Shown piece after piece: positions 26,229-34,552 of a stretch of DNA of 64,000 nucleotides. Within the stretch, counting starts at the first letter, position 1, and every line of letters starts with the position of its first letter. Below the pieces are notes generated by a model. The model saw only the letters and a list, made by a program, of their open reading frames with translations. It had not been told where the DNA came from and did not search any database. The stretch is from Erythrobacter litoralis (GTDB taxonomy: Bacteria > Pseudomonadota > Alphaproteobacteria > Sphingomonadales > Sphingomonadaceae). The position numbers and the translations under genes were made by a program. Location: NCBI RefSeq assembly GCF_001719165.1, contig NZ_CP017057.1, forward strand, positions 1,302,001-1,366,000, in the 5' to 3' direction.

Positions 26229-26411
26229 CTACCTGCTCGGGCGCTTGTTGGTGACGGGCTGACTGCCCTGTTCGATGTCGTCGCCCTCAGTGTCGCCGGG
26301 CTTGCCGCGACCGGAATTCGGGGCGCGGTCCTTGAGCGGGCCCTTGACGTTCTGCGGCTTGAATTTTTCGTCATTCGGGATCGGCTTGGTGGGATCGATG
26401 TCCTTGCCCAT
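26229..26411 (-). CDS. Small disordered hypothetical protein
   Basis: A 60-residue protein rich in Pro, Lys, Asp and Gly with no hydrophobic segment or Cys; it is probably unstructured in isolation. GGAG sits eight bases before the ATG on the minus strand, which is the main reason to accept it. I do not recognise the family. It converges with alaS with 24 bp between them and lies 78 bp upstream of the start-distal end of nothing on its own strand, so it is a single-gene unit. No function is proposed. Confidence 0.55.
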   Translation of the reverse strand: MGKDIDPTKPIPNDEKFKPQNVKGPLKDRAPNSGRGKPGDTEGDDIEQGSQPVTNKRPSR

Positions 26412-26489
26412 GGTCTTTCTCCTTTCCCGATCAATGCATGAGGGAAGGTGAAAGCTCCGGAAAATCCGTGAGTTGCACGAGAGGAACGG

Positions 26490-28289
26490 TCAGGTGGTGG
26501 CACCCTGCGCGTCGCGGGCGGCGGCGGGCTTGCTGCTCGGCGTCGTGCGCAGGGCGGGCTTGTGCGCAAGGCCGCCTTCGCGTTCGATCCGTTCGCGATA
26601 TTCGTCGCGCTTGTCATGGATCGAGGCGATGACCGGGCCCATCGCGACACCGATATCGACCAGCACGGCCTCGGACAGCTGGAGCGAGCTTTCGAGATTT
26701 TCCGGCACCGCATGGCTCGCCCCCGCCCGGTAGAGCGCGGCGGCGTGCTCGCTGTCGCGCGCGCGGGCGACGATCAGGAGGTCGGGATATTCGCCGCGCA
26801 GCTTGGCGACGAGGCGCTGGGCGAGGACCGGTTCGTCCATGGTCAGAACCACTGCGGGCGCGCTTTCGACCCCGAGCCGCGAGAGCGCATCGCCGCGCCC
26901 CGCATCTCCGAACACCGCACGGTAACCTTCGCGCCGTGCGCGCGAGATAAGGTCGGGGTCCGAATCGAGCATGACATAGGCCTGTTCGTGCCGCGTCATC
27001 ATGTCCGCGATGAGCCGCCCCACGCGCCCGCCGCCGATGATGATCGTGCGCGGTTCATCCTCGCCGTCTCCGTCGAGCACTTCGGGTACCCCGTCGACAC
27101 GGCGGGCGATGACCCGGCCAAGCTTGGCGAGAAGCGGTGTCACCGTAAGACCGATGGCGGTGACGATCTGCCAGAACTGCGCGGTTTCGGGATCGATCAC
27201 CAGCGCGCTGGTCGCGGCGGCAAGGACGATCAGTGTCGTCTCGCTGGGGGAGGCCATCAGCACGCCGGTCTCTGTCGCGGTGCTGCGCCGCGCGCCCATC
27301 AGCCTGAGAAGCGTGCCGGTCACGATCGCCTTGAAGACAAGCACGCCGACCACCGCTGCCATGATCGTCCCGAGATCGCTCCAGATCGCCATCAGGTCGA
27401 TGCTCATTCCGATGGTGATGAGGAACACGCCCAGAGCGAGGCCCTTGAACGGTTCCATGATGCTTTCGACCTCGCCGTGATATTCGGTCTCGGCGATCAG
27501 CAGCCCTGCGATCAGTGAGCCGACGATGGGCGACAGGCCGACCGCGGCGGTGGCGAGGCTCGCGCCGATCACGACCAGCAGCGAGGCGGCGAGGAACAGT
27601 TCCGGACTTTTCGTCCGCGCGGCCTGGCTGAACAGGCGGGGGAGGGCGACGCGGCCCAGCACCAGCAGGATCGCGATCACCACCGCGCCCTGCCAGAGCG
27701 TGTCCGTAATCGCGCCCCAGCCGCCTTCCGCGTTGGGGGCGAGCGCGCCGAGGATGAAGATGATCGGCACGATCATGATGTCCTCGAACAGCAGCATCGA
27801 AAGCGCCGCGCGCCCGACCGGCGAACTCGTGCCCGAAATCGGCAGCACGATCGCGGTCGAGGAGAAAGCCAGCGCAAAACCGAGCGCGAGCGCCGCGGTC
27901 GTCTCCATGTCGCTCGCATAGCCGAAGAACAGCGCGGAAAAACTGCCGATGATGAGCAGTTCGAGGCTGCCGAGCCCGAACACCAGTTTTCGCAATTGCC
28001 ACAGGCGGTTGAAGCTCAGCTCCAGCCCGATCGCGAACAGCAGCAGGATGATGCCGAAATCCGCAAAGGGGGCCAATCGCTCTGAATCGGATATGGTTAT
28101 GTGACTGAGCCAGGGAACGTCCTCGACCAGCATCCCCAGCCCATAGGGGCCGACGAGAACGCCGATCAGGATGAAGCCGATGATCGGCGTGACGCGAAAG
28201 CGGGCGAAGACCGGGATGACGATGCCGGCCGAGCCCAGGATCACCAGGGCGTCCGACATCACCGGGGAAAGGGTCAATTCGCCTGCCAT
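26490..28289 (-). CDS. Kef-type cation:proton antiporter with TrkA-N domain
   Basis: A 599-residue membrane protein. The first ~400 residues form 12-13 helices of the CPA2 Na+/H+ exchanger domain (PIIGFILIGVLVGPYGLG, FADFGIILLLFAIGLEL, SSTAIVLP, LLFEDIMIVPIIF, GSLIAGLLIAETEY). Then an RCK/TrkA-N domain follows from about residue 412, with the nucleotide motif IIIGGGRVGRLIAD and the VFGDAGRGDALSRLG region. The layout matches KefB/KefC/YbaL-type potassium-proton antiporters gated by ligand binding to the RCK domain. The charged C-terminal tail is short. Ion specificity cannot be read from the sequence. Confidence 0.9.
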   Translation of the reverse strand: MAGELTLSPVMSDALVILGSAGIVIPVFARFRVTPIIGFILIGVLVGPYGLGMLVEDVPWLSHITISDSERLAPFADFGIILLLFAIGLELSFNRLWQLRKLVFGLGSLELLIIGSFSALFFGYASDMETTAALALGFALAFSSTAIVLPISGTSSPVGRAALSMLLFEDIMIVPIIFILGALAPNAEGGWGAITDTLWQGAVVIAILLVLGRVALPRLFSQAARTKSPELFLAASLLVVIGASLATAAVGLSPIVGSLIAGLLIAETEYHGEVESIMEPFKGLALGVFLITIGMSIDLMAIWSDLGTIMAAVVGVLVFKAIVTGTLLRLMGARRSTATETGVLMASPSETTLIVLAAATSALVIDPETAQFWQIVTAIGLTVTPLLAKLGRVIARRVDGVPEVLDGDGEDEPRTIIIGGGRVGRLIADMMTRHEQAYVMLDSDPDLISRARREGYRAVFGDAGRGDALSRLGVESAPAVVLTMDEPVLAQRLVAKLRGEYPDLLIVARARDSEHAAALYRAGASHAVPENLESSLQLSEAVLVDIGVAMGPVIASIHDKRDEYRERIEREGGLAHKPALRTTPSSKPAAARDAQGATT

Positions 28290-28323
28290 GCGTGAGACTT
28301 AGCGCGCCCCGCTCAGCAAGTCA

Positions 28324-29964
28324 TCAACCGCCGCCATGGGGCGGGCCGAGAGGCCGGGAGATCGAACTGTCGTGGTCCTCGCCGAAGGGATCGGTGATGT
28401 TGCCCACGCGCTTGTCCCATTCGATGCGGTAGAGGTCGAAACGGCGGTCGGCGAGATTCTGGACCGTGCCCTCGGCCCGTGCCCAGCTGAGGTCGGCAAG
28501 GTTCACGTCGCTGATCGTCAGCGTCTCGACGTTCTCGGAAGCCTCCGCCGCGATCCCGTCGCGCGCGAAGGGGAAATCGCAAGGGGTGAGGATGCAGGAC
28601 TGGGCGTACTGGATGTCCATGTTGGCGACATTGGGCAGATTGCCGACATTGCCCGAAAGGACGACATAGCACTGGTTCTCGATCGCGCGGGCCTGTGCGC
28701 AATAGCGCACCCTCATGTATCCCTGCCGCGAATCGGTGCAGAACGGTACGAAGATGATCCGCGCCCCTTCATCGACCAGCCGGCGGGCGAGTTCGGGGAA
28801 TTCGCTGTCGTAGCAGATGAGCACGCCGATCGGCCCGCAATCGGTCGGGATGGCGTCGATCGAATCGCCGCCCTTGATGTTCCACCAGTATGCCTCGTTC
28901 GGTGTCGGGTGGATCTTCTCCTGCGAATGGACCGATCCGTCGCGCAGGCAGACGATCGCGACATTATGTATGTCGCCGTCGGGCATGCGGGTGGGATGCG
29001 ATCCGCCGATGATGTTGATGTTGTAGGAAAGCGCCATTTCGGACAGCGCGGCGCGGATCTTGGGCGTGAATTCGCTCAGCGTCTCGATCGCTTCCAGTGG
29101 GCTCTGCTCGCGGCCTTCCGCGGAAAGCAGCATCAGCGTGAACATTTCCGGAAAGACGATGAAATCGCTTTCGTAATCCGCCGCGACATCGACGAAATAT
29201 TCGATCTGGCGCATGAATTCGTCAAAATCGGCGACCGCACGCGCCTGGAGCTGGCAGGTCGCGATGCGCACCCCTTCGACATTGCGCGGCATGCGGTGTT
29301 TTGGCGGGGAATCGACATCGACATAGGGGTTGCGCCAGATCATGCGCACGGCGTAGGCGCGCGACGCCTTGTCCTCGGGCAGGTAGTTTTCGAGGATGCC
29401 ATGCGGCTCGAAACCGTTCGCCAGCTGAAACCGCAGGACGGGATCGTGGATCTTGGTGTCGATCACTTTCTGGAGGTAGTCCTCCGGCCCTTCGGCGCGG
29501 TTGTTCTTGCGCCGCATCGCCCGGGCAAGGCCCGGCATGCGCCCGCCGAAAACGATGCCCTTCAGATCGAGCCGTTCGGCCAGCGCGCGGCGCTCTTCGT
29601 ACAGCCTGCGGCCGAGCCGGGTTCCGCGCACCTTGGGATCGACGCACATCTCATAGCCATAGAGCCAGTCGCCGGTGGGATCGTGCCGCGCGCCGAAGCC
29701 GTTGCCGGTCACCTCGTCCCAGCTGTGATCGGACAGTGCGACATCCTCGTCCAGCCGCATGGTCGCGCAATAGCCGACCAGCTTGCCGTCGAGCTTGGCG
29801 ACGAAGCAGCCTTCGGGGTAGTTGTTGATCTGCCCGCGGATCTCGCCCTGCGTGTAGGCGGGCAGTTCGGCATAGGCGCGCCGGACGAGATCGCCGATCG
29901 CGCGAACGTCCTTGAGCTTGGCCTGCCTGATTTCGAGCCGTGCCTTGCTGCTGGTGGATGCCAT
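28324..29964 (-). CDS. Bifunctional GNAT acetyltransferase / carbon-nitrogen hydrolase
   Basis: A 546-residue fusion. Residues ~10-190 form a GNAT acyl-CoA transferase domain (LEIRQAKLKDVRAIGDLVRRAY, GYEMCVDPKVRGTRLGRRLYEERR). Residues ~228-510 form a nitrilase-superfamily amidase with the complete Glu-Lys-Cys triad: Glu273 in VFPEMF, Lys350 in QEKIHPTPNE and Cys384 in LICYDSEFPE. Such fusions are known in proteobacteria and actinobacteria but their substrate is not established. The fusion suggests sequential amide hydrolysis and N-acylation, or repair of a damaged amide metabolite. Both active sites look intact. It is flanked by the antiporter gene and icd on the same strand. Confidence 0.93.
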   Translation of the reverse strand: MASTSSKARLEIRQAKLKDVRAIGDLVRRAYAELPAYTQGEIRGQINNYPEGCFVAKLDGKLVGYCATMRLDEDVALSDHSWDEVTGNGFGARHDPTGDWLYGYEMCVDPKVRGTRLGRRLYEERRALAERLDLKGIVFGGRMPGLARAMRRKNNRAEGPEDYLQKVIDTKIHDPVLRFQLANGFEPHGILENYLPEDKASRAYAVRMIWRNPYVDVDSPPKHRMPRNVEGVRIATCQLQARAVADFDEFMRQIEYFVDVAADYESDFIVFPEMFTLMLLSAEGREQSPLEAIETLSEFTPKIRAALSEMALSYNINIIGGSHPTRMPDGDIHNVAIVCLRDGSVHSQEKIHPTPNEAYWWNIKGGDSIDAIPTDCGPIGVLICYDSEFPELARRLVDEGARIIFVPFCTDSRQGYMRVRYCAQARAIENQCYVVLSGNVGNLPNVANMDIQYAQSCILTPCDFPFARDGIAAEASENVETLTISDVNLADLSWARAEGTVQNLADRRFDLYRIEWDKRVGNITDPFGEDHDSSISRPLGPPHGGG

Positions 29965-29987
29965 GAAACGCCCCTCCTCACGAATTG

Positions 29988-30022
29988 CAAAAGGCGGCCC
30001 CGCGAAGAAACGGGACCGCCCT
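29988..30022 (-). terminator. Intrinsic terminator of icd
   Basis: A ten-position stem (29993-30002 with 30011-30020, one mismatch) with an eight-base loop is followed on the minus strand by TTTTGC. It lies about 50 bp after the icd stop. Confidence 0.8.
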
Positions 30023-30070
30023 TGACCTACGCCGCATGGGCGCGGCTGTTCCAGTGCCCTGCGATGCGGA

Positions 30071-31291
30071 TCAGGCCCAGTTGGCCATTTCCTTCTCGAG
30101 ATTGTCGACGATCGCCTCGAAGAACTGTTCGGTCGTCAGCCAGTTCTGGCCCGGGCCGATCAGCAGCGCGAGGTCCTTGGTCATCGAGCCGCTTTCGACC
30201 GTGCGGATGCAGACCTTTTCCAGCGTCTCGGCAAAGCGCACCACGTCGGGCGTCTCGTCGAACTTGCCGCGATACATCAGGCCGCGGGTCCAGGCGAAGA
30301 TCGAGGCGATCGGGTTGGTCGAAGTCGCCTTGCCCTGCTGGTGCTGGCGGAAATGGCGGGTAACGGTGCCGTGCGCGGCTTCTGCCTCCACGGTCTTGCC
30401 ATCCGGGGTCATCAGAACGCTCGTCATCAGGCCCAGCGAGCCAAAGCCCTGCGCGACGGTATCGGACTGAACGTCGCCGTCATAGTTCTTGCACGCCCAG
30501 ACGAACTTGCCCGACCATTTGAGGGCGGAGGCCACCATGTCGTCGATCAGGCGGTGTTCGTAATGGATGCCGGCGGCTTCGAACCTGTCCTTGAACTCGT
30601 TCTCGTAGATCTCCTCGAACAGGTCCTTGAAGCGCCCGTCATAGGCTTTCATGATCGTGTTCTTGGTCGAGAGATAGACCGGCCACTTGCGGTCGAGGCC
30701 GTAATTCATCGAGGCACGGGCGAAGGCGCGGATCGAATCGTCGAGATTGTACATCGCCATCGCGACGCCCGAGCTTTCGAACTCGAACACTTCCAGGTCG
30801 ATCTTTTCGCCGTCGGTGCCCTCGAATACGAGGCGCAGCTTGCCGGGACCGGGGATCAGCGTGTCGGTCGCGCGGTACTGGTCGCCGAAAGCGTGACGGC
30901 CGACCACGATCGGGTCGGTCCAGCCCGGCACGAGCCGCGGCACGTTGTCGATCACGATCGGTTCGCGGAAGACGACGCCGCCCAGGATGTTGCGGATCGT
31001 GCCATTGGGGCTGCGCCACATCTTCTTGAGGCTGAATTCCTCGACCCGCGCTTCGTCCGGCGTGATCGTCGCGCATTTCACGCCGACGCCGTATTCCTTG
31101 ATGGCGTTCGCGGCATCTACCGTGATCTGGTCGTCGGTCTCGTCGCGCTTCTCGATCGAGAGGTCGTAATATTTCAGGTCGATATCGAGATAGGGCAGGA
31201 TCAGCCGCTCGCGGATCCATTGCCAGATGATCCGCGTCATTTCGTCGCCATCGAGTTCGACGACCGGGTTCTTGACCTGAATTTTCTGCAT
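30071..31291 (-). CDS. icd: NADP-dependent isocitrate dehydrogenase
   Basis: A 406-residue TCA-cycle enzyme converting isocitrate to 2-oxoglutarate with NADPH production. The sequence follows the eukaryote-like subfamily: [59 protein letters not shown], the phosphate/NADP site [27 protein letters not shown], and [22 protein letters not shown]. This type is the usual one in Sphingomonadales. It is a monocistronic unit with its own terminator. Confidence 0.98.
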   Translation of the reverse strand: MQKIQVKNPVVELDGDEMTRIIWQWIRERLILPYLDIDLKYYDLSIEKRDETDDQITVDAANAIKEYGVGVKCATITPDEARVEEFSLKKMWRSPNGTIRNILGGVVFREPIVIDNVPRLVPGWTDPIVVGRHAFGDQYRATDTLIPGPGKLRLVFEGTDGEKIDLEVFEFESSGVAMAMYNLDDSIRAFARASMNYGLDRKWPVYLSTKNTIMKAYDGRFKDLFEEIYENEFKDRFEAAGIHYEHRLIDDMVASALKWSGKFVWACKNYDGDVQSDTVAQGFGSLGLMTSVLMTPDGKTVEAEAAHGTVTRHFRQHQQGKATSTNPIASIFAWTRGLMYRGKFDETPDVVRFAETLEKVCIRTVESGSMTKDLALLIGPGQNWLTTEQFFEAIVDNLEKEMANWA

Positions 31292-31449
31292 GGAGTGTCC
31301 CGCCTTCCTTGAGGTGTCCTGCGGCGCCGCGAACGGGGGTATGCGCGCCGCGTTTCAATGTCTGGTGTAATCCCTGGCGCAGGCTTTAGCAGAGCAAAGC
31401 GGCTGTGCAAGCCGGGCGGCGAGGGGGTTCGCAACTGCGCGCCGGACAC

Positions 31450-31474
31450 AAAAAACCCGCCTTGCGGCGGGCTT
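31450..31474 (-). terminator. Intrinsic terminator of tRNA-Val
   Basis: On the minus strand, CCCGCC pairs with GGCGGG across GCAA and is followed by six T. It lies about 45 bp after the tRNA 3' end. Confidence 0.9.
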
Positions 31475-31516
31475 TCCATCCGGCATCGTTTCTACGCGAA
31501 AGCGGCCGGTCGGCGA

Positions 31517-31591
31517 TGGTGGGCGTAGGAAGAGTTGAACTTCCGACCCCTGCGATGTCAACACAGTGCTCTACCACTGAGCTATACGCCC
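31517..31591 (-). tRNA. tRNA-Val (GAC)
   Basis: A 75-nt cloverleaf on the minus strand: acceptor stem GGGCGTA/TACGCCC, D arm AGCTCAGTGGTAGAGC, anticodon arm CTGTG-TTGACAT-CGCAG with anticodon GAC, T arm with GTTCAACTC, and an encoded CCA end. It reads GUC/GUU valine codons. It is flanked by its own promoter-like element and terminator and is not part of a tRNA cluster. No integrase lies next to it. Confidence 0.96.
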
Positions 31592-31646
31592 GAACCCATC
31601 TGCCGGAGCGTCCTTCGTGACCGAGCCGGTCCGAAGGCGGAGCGGC

Positions 31647-31675
31647 CCATTAGCGCGGCCCGCGCGCGCTTGCAA
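31647..31675 (-). promoter_or_regulatory. Candidate promoter of tRNA-Val
   Basis: TTGCAA (31670-31675) and TAATGG (31647-31652) are spaced by 17 bp on the minus strand, about 55 bp before the mature tRNA. The intervening sequence is almost only G and C, so the two hexamers stand out. Confidence 0.4.
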
Positions 31676-31689
31676 GCGATTCGAAGCGG

Positions 31690-32094
31690 CTAGAGGCTTG
31701 CTTCGGCCTGTTCCTCGAAAACGCGCTCTACCTCCAGCACGAGGTCGCGCAGGTGGAACGGCTTGGAAAGCACCTTTGCCTCGGGCTGCTCGCGGCTCGC
31801 GCGCAGGCTTACTGCGGCAAAGCCGGTGATGAACATGACCCGTGTGTGCGGCGAAATCTCGGCGCAGCACTGGGCGAGCTCTATCCCGTCCATTTCCGGC
31901 ATCACGATATCGGAAAGCAGCAGGTCGAAGCGCTCGCTTTCGAGCAGCGGGATGGCTTCGGTGCCTCGATCGACCGCGCGCACTTCGTAGCCGGCATTGG
32001 TCAGCGCGCGGGCCAGATAGGTGCGCATCGCCTCCTCGTCTTCAGCAAGGAGGATGCGGGGGGAATCGCTCTTGGGGGAATGGTCTGCTGTCAT
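31690..32094 (-). CDS. cpdR: CpdR-like single-domain response regulator
   Basis: A 134-residue stand-alone receiver domain. RILLAEDEEAMRTYLARALTNAGYEV is characteristic of CpdR; the acidic pocket is Glu18/Asp19, the phospho-acceptor is Asp62 in LLSDIVMPEMDG, and KVLSKPFHLRDL contains the conserved Lys. In Caulobacter, unphosphorylated CpdR is a ClpXP adaptor that promotes CtrA degradation, and it is phosphorylated through CckA and ChpT. The cckA gene is 10 kb away in this window. The gene sits between tRNA-Val and the divergent amidohydrolase gene. Confidence 0.88.
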   Translation of the reverse strand: MTADHSPKSDSPRILLAEDEEAMRTYLARALTNAGYEVRAVDRGTEAIPLLESERFDLLLSDIVMPEMDGIELAQCCAEISPHTRVMFITGFAAVSLRASREQPEAKVLSKPFHLRDLVLEVERVFEEQAEASL

Positions 32095-32252
32095 GCACGC
32101 ATGCGTAACACGTGGCGCTTAAGAAATCTTGTCTGGCCTTCTCCCGTGACCAGCTTTGGAACGGGTCGGATCGCGAACCTCAACTGCGCCTGCGCTTCAC
32201 GCGAAGCTACGCTTTGACACGCGCGCGCAATGCGTTCAGCAAGGCAGCCCCC

Positions 32253-33284
32253 ATGATCATGCGCGACCCCTCCGATGACAGCGATGCGCCGGGCGACGGT
32301 GCGACCCCGGGCAGCCCGCGCGGCGGAGTGACGCTGCAGGGCGGCGCGGTCGGCGATCCGGTATGCGGGCCGGCCTTCACCTATCGCGCGCCGGGGGTGA
32401 TGCCGCTTCCCGTGATCGTCGCCGTGCCGCATGCGGGCCGGGTCTATCCGGCCGAGACGCTGGCGGCGATGCGCGATGTGCGGCTGTCGCAATTGCGGCT
32501 CGAGGACCGGCTGGTCGATCTCGTCGCAGAGGAGGTCGCGCGCACCACCGGGGCGGCGCTCCTGATCGCCCATGCGCCGCGCGCGCTGCTCGATCTCAAC
32601 CGCGCGGAAGACGATGTCGACTGGGGCATGGTCGAAGGCGGGCGCCTAAGCGATCGTCAGGCCGATTGTCAGGGCGAAGGGGCAGCGAGGGTCGAAGGGC
32701 AGGGGCGCTCCAACCGCCGCGCCCGCAGCGGGCTCGGTCTGGTTCCGCGCCGACTCCCGGGCTTCGGCGAGATCTGGAAGCGACCGCTCGCAATGGGCGA
32801 GATCGAGGGCCGGATCGAGCGTATCCATCGGCCCTATCACGAATTGCTCGAACGCGAACTGCGCCGGGTGCGCGCGCAATGGGGCGCAGCACTGCTGATC
32901 GATCTCCACTCGATGCCGCCCCTGCGCCTTCAGGCCGGGGAGAGCCGCGCGCCGCATTATGTCCTCGGCGACCGGTTCGGCGCTTCGTGCGATGCGCGGC
33001 TCATCGGCCGCGCCTTCCGTCATCTCGATGCGGAAGGTTGCGCCAGCGCGCACAACCGGCCCTATGCCGGGGGCTACGTGCTCGACCGACACGCCGCTCC
33101 CGCTCGCGGGCTGCATGCGATCCAGGTCGAGATCTGCCGTTCGGCCTATCTCGATGTCGATCTGGCCGAGCCTTCGCCGGGCCTTGTCCCTGTCGCTAGG
33201 ATGATCGCGTCGCTGGTCCGCGAACTGGGCGCGGAGACGGCAAGGCTCGCATCAGGAGGCGATTTCGCGCAGGCCGCCGAATGA
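32253..33284 (+). CDS. N-formylglutamate amidohydrolase family protein
   Basis: A 343-residue zinc-dependent amidohydrolase of the HutG/FGase family, which hydrolyses N-formylglutamate in histidine breakdown. Signatures are VAVPHAGRVYP (metal His), HAPRALLDLNRAEDDVDW, LLIDLHSMPPL and HNRPYAGGYVLDRHAAPARGLHAIQVEICRSAYLD. No other hut gene is adjacent, so the physiological substrate is open. The ATG at 32253 with AAGG upstream is chosen; an ATG two codons later is equally possible. It diverges from cpdR. Confidence 0.85.
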   Translation: MIMRDPSDDSDAPGDGATPGSPRGGVTLQGGAVGDPVCGPAFTYRAPGVMPLPVIVAVPHAGRVYPAETLAAMRDVRLSQLRLEDRLVDLVAEEVARTTGAALLIAHAPRALLDLNRAEDDVDWGMVEGGRLSDRQADCQGEGAARVEGQGRSNRRARSGLGLVPRRLPGFGEIWKRPLAMGEIEGRIERIHRPYHELLERELRRVRAQWGAALLIDLHSMPPLRLQAGESRAPHYVLGDRFGASCDARLIGRAFRHLDAEGCASAHNRPYAGGYVLDRHAAPARGLHAIQVEICRSAYLDVDLAEPSPGLVPVARMIASLVRELGAETARLASGGDFAQAAE

Positions 33285-33344
33285 GTCGCCGCGCGTCAGG
33301 TAATTCGACAAGCCAGGTTCTTCGAGAAGGAAGCTGCCCCCGAT

Positions 33345-33453
33345 CAAAAAGCGCCACCCCGTGCAAGAGGGGGGATGCACGAGGTGGACCAGGTTCAGGG
33401 GGGAGCGCGCTCTGAGGCGCGGCTCCAGGCGGTAGATGAGGGGAAACACCGCC
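33345..33453 (-). ncRNA. Candidate structured RNA of three consecutive hairpins
   Basis: Within ~110 bp three stems follow one another: GGCGGT/ACCGCC (33428-33433 with 33448-33453), a nine-pair stem with one bulge (33402-33410 with 33417-33426), and an 11-pair stem with one mismatch (33354-33365 with 33376-33387). On the minus strand the last is followed by GCGCTTTTTG, so it would end a minus-strand transcript. It lies between the ends of the amidohydrolase and sapC genes, beyond the sapC terminator. I cannot match it to a known RNA family. Confidence 0.35.
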
Positions 33454-33465
33454 TTTATCTGACAT

Positions 33466-33505
33466 GGTAAAAGGCGGGCGGGACTTCAAGCCCCGCCCGC
33501 CTCGA
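33466..33505 (-). terminator. Intrinsic terminator of sapC
   Basis: A ten-pair GC stem (GGCGGGCGGG starting at 33472 with its complement ending near 33501) with an eight-base loop is followed on the minus strand by TTTTACC. It lies about 65 bp after the sapC stop. Confidence 0.85.
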
Positions 33506-33566
33506 AATGGGTCCGGAACGGCTGTTTCCCGCCGTTTCGCAGTCGCTTGCGCGATCCTGTCGGAGG

Positions 33567-34364
33567 TCAGTTGACGGGGGCCGCCTGGGCTTGCGGCATC
33601 TTGCCCTGCGCGATCTGGCGTTCGAAGATCATGCGCATGAGGTTCATCGAGAACAGGTGCGCGTGGATCAGCATCAAGAGGCCGTTCTTGTTGAGCGCTT
33701 CGAGCGTTTCGGTCGGCAATTCGCGCAGCTTCTTCTCGTCCACCATGCGGAAGCCGCGATAGACGAAGGGCTTGTCGGGATTGTCGCCGCGGGTGATCGC
33801 GACTTCGCCGTCCATCAGGATGTCGAGCTTCTTCAGCTCCTCGAGGAAGGCGCGCGTGCGCTGGCCCGATTCTTCGAACTTGGAGCAGAAATCGAGCACC
33901 TGGCTTGTGTAGTCGGTCGGCTTACCCTCGCTGTCGAACAGGGCCTGGCCCCCCTCGTTGCCGGCGTCCTGCTTGCCGATCACGCCCGCGGTCGGATCGA
34001 AGCACAGCGACATCTCGTCGCTGTCGGGCCGCATCTTGGCGAGAATGAAGGGGTAGCGGCGAATATAGGCCGGGACATAGACGCCCGCGATGATCTTCTC
34101 ATCGTCGCCGACAAAGGTGTTGACCCCTTCGTTGAGGCCCATGAGCGCGATCGGCAGCGGATTGTCGCCGGCGGTGAAGACGATCGGGTAATTGCGCTGC
34201 GCGTCGATGAATTCGTCGACCGTGAGCGGGATCGCGTGGGTCTGCGCGACATGGGCGGCGGTGCCGAACGGGCTCACCTTCCAGTCGGCGTGGTCGCGGC
34301 TGTTGAGCGGCAGGAGGTCCTTGTAGAACAGCGGAAGTTGCGGCTGCTGCGGCGCGCTGGCCAT
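33567..34364 (-). CDS. SapC-family protein
   Basis: A 265-residue soluble protein of the SapC family (named from a Campylobacter S-layer locus). Typical stretches are LPLFYKDLLPLNSRDHADWKV, EFIDAQRNYPIVFTAGDNPLPIALMGL, NTFVGDDEKIIAGVYVPAYIRRYPFIL and LCFDP. In sphingomonads the family often accompanies TonB receptors and tryptophan-halogenase-like genes, but none is present here. The function is unknown. The start at MASAPQQ is used because upstream in-frame residues are not family-like and GGAG lies upstream. A terminator follows, so it is monocistronic. Confidence 0.88.
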   Translation of the reverse strand: MASAPQQPQLPLFYKDLLPLNSRDHADWKVSPFGTAAHVAQTHAIPLTVDEFIDAQRNYPIVFTAGDNPLPIALMGLNEGVNTFVGDDEKIIAGVYVPAYIRRYPFILAKMRPDSDEMSLCFDPTAGVIGKQDAGNEGGQALFDSEGKPTDYTSQVLDFCSKFEESGQRTRAFLEELKKLDILMDGEVAITRGDNPDKPFVYRGFRMVDEKKLRELPTETLEALNKNGLLMLIHAHLFSMNLMRMIFERQIAQGKMPQAQAAPVN

Positions 34365-34552
34365 GAATATGTCTCCGAAGACTGGTTCTGTGTCTGTTCG
34401 CAGCGAACGGTTGGCCCCATGGCCAGCCCCCTTCCGCCGGTCGCGGCGCGCTTTAGGCGCTTGTGCTTGGAGGCGCAAGCCGCCTGCCGCCCACATCCGG
34501 CACGGGTCATCGCACGGGCGACAGAACGCCCCCCCCGCTCAGGCCCCCCCGC

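Noticed and set aside
31517..31591. tRNA-Val as an attachment site for an integrative element
   Set aside because: No integrase, no direct repeat of the tRNA 3' end and no change in gene style were seen around it.
33301..33345. Possible signal-recognition-particle RNA because of CCAGGTTC...GAAGGAAGC
   Set aside because: The short match to the SRP apical motif is imperfect in the loop and not followed by the expected pairing or a terminator on the plus strand.
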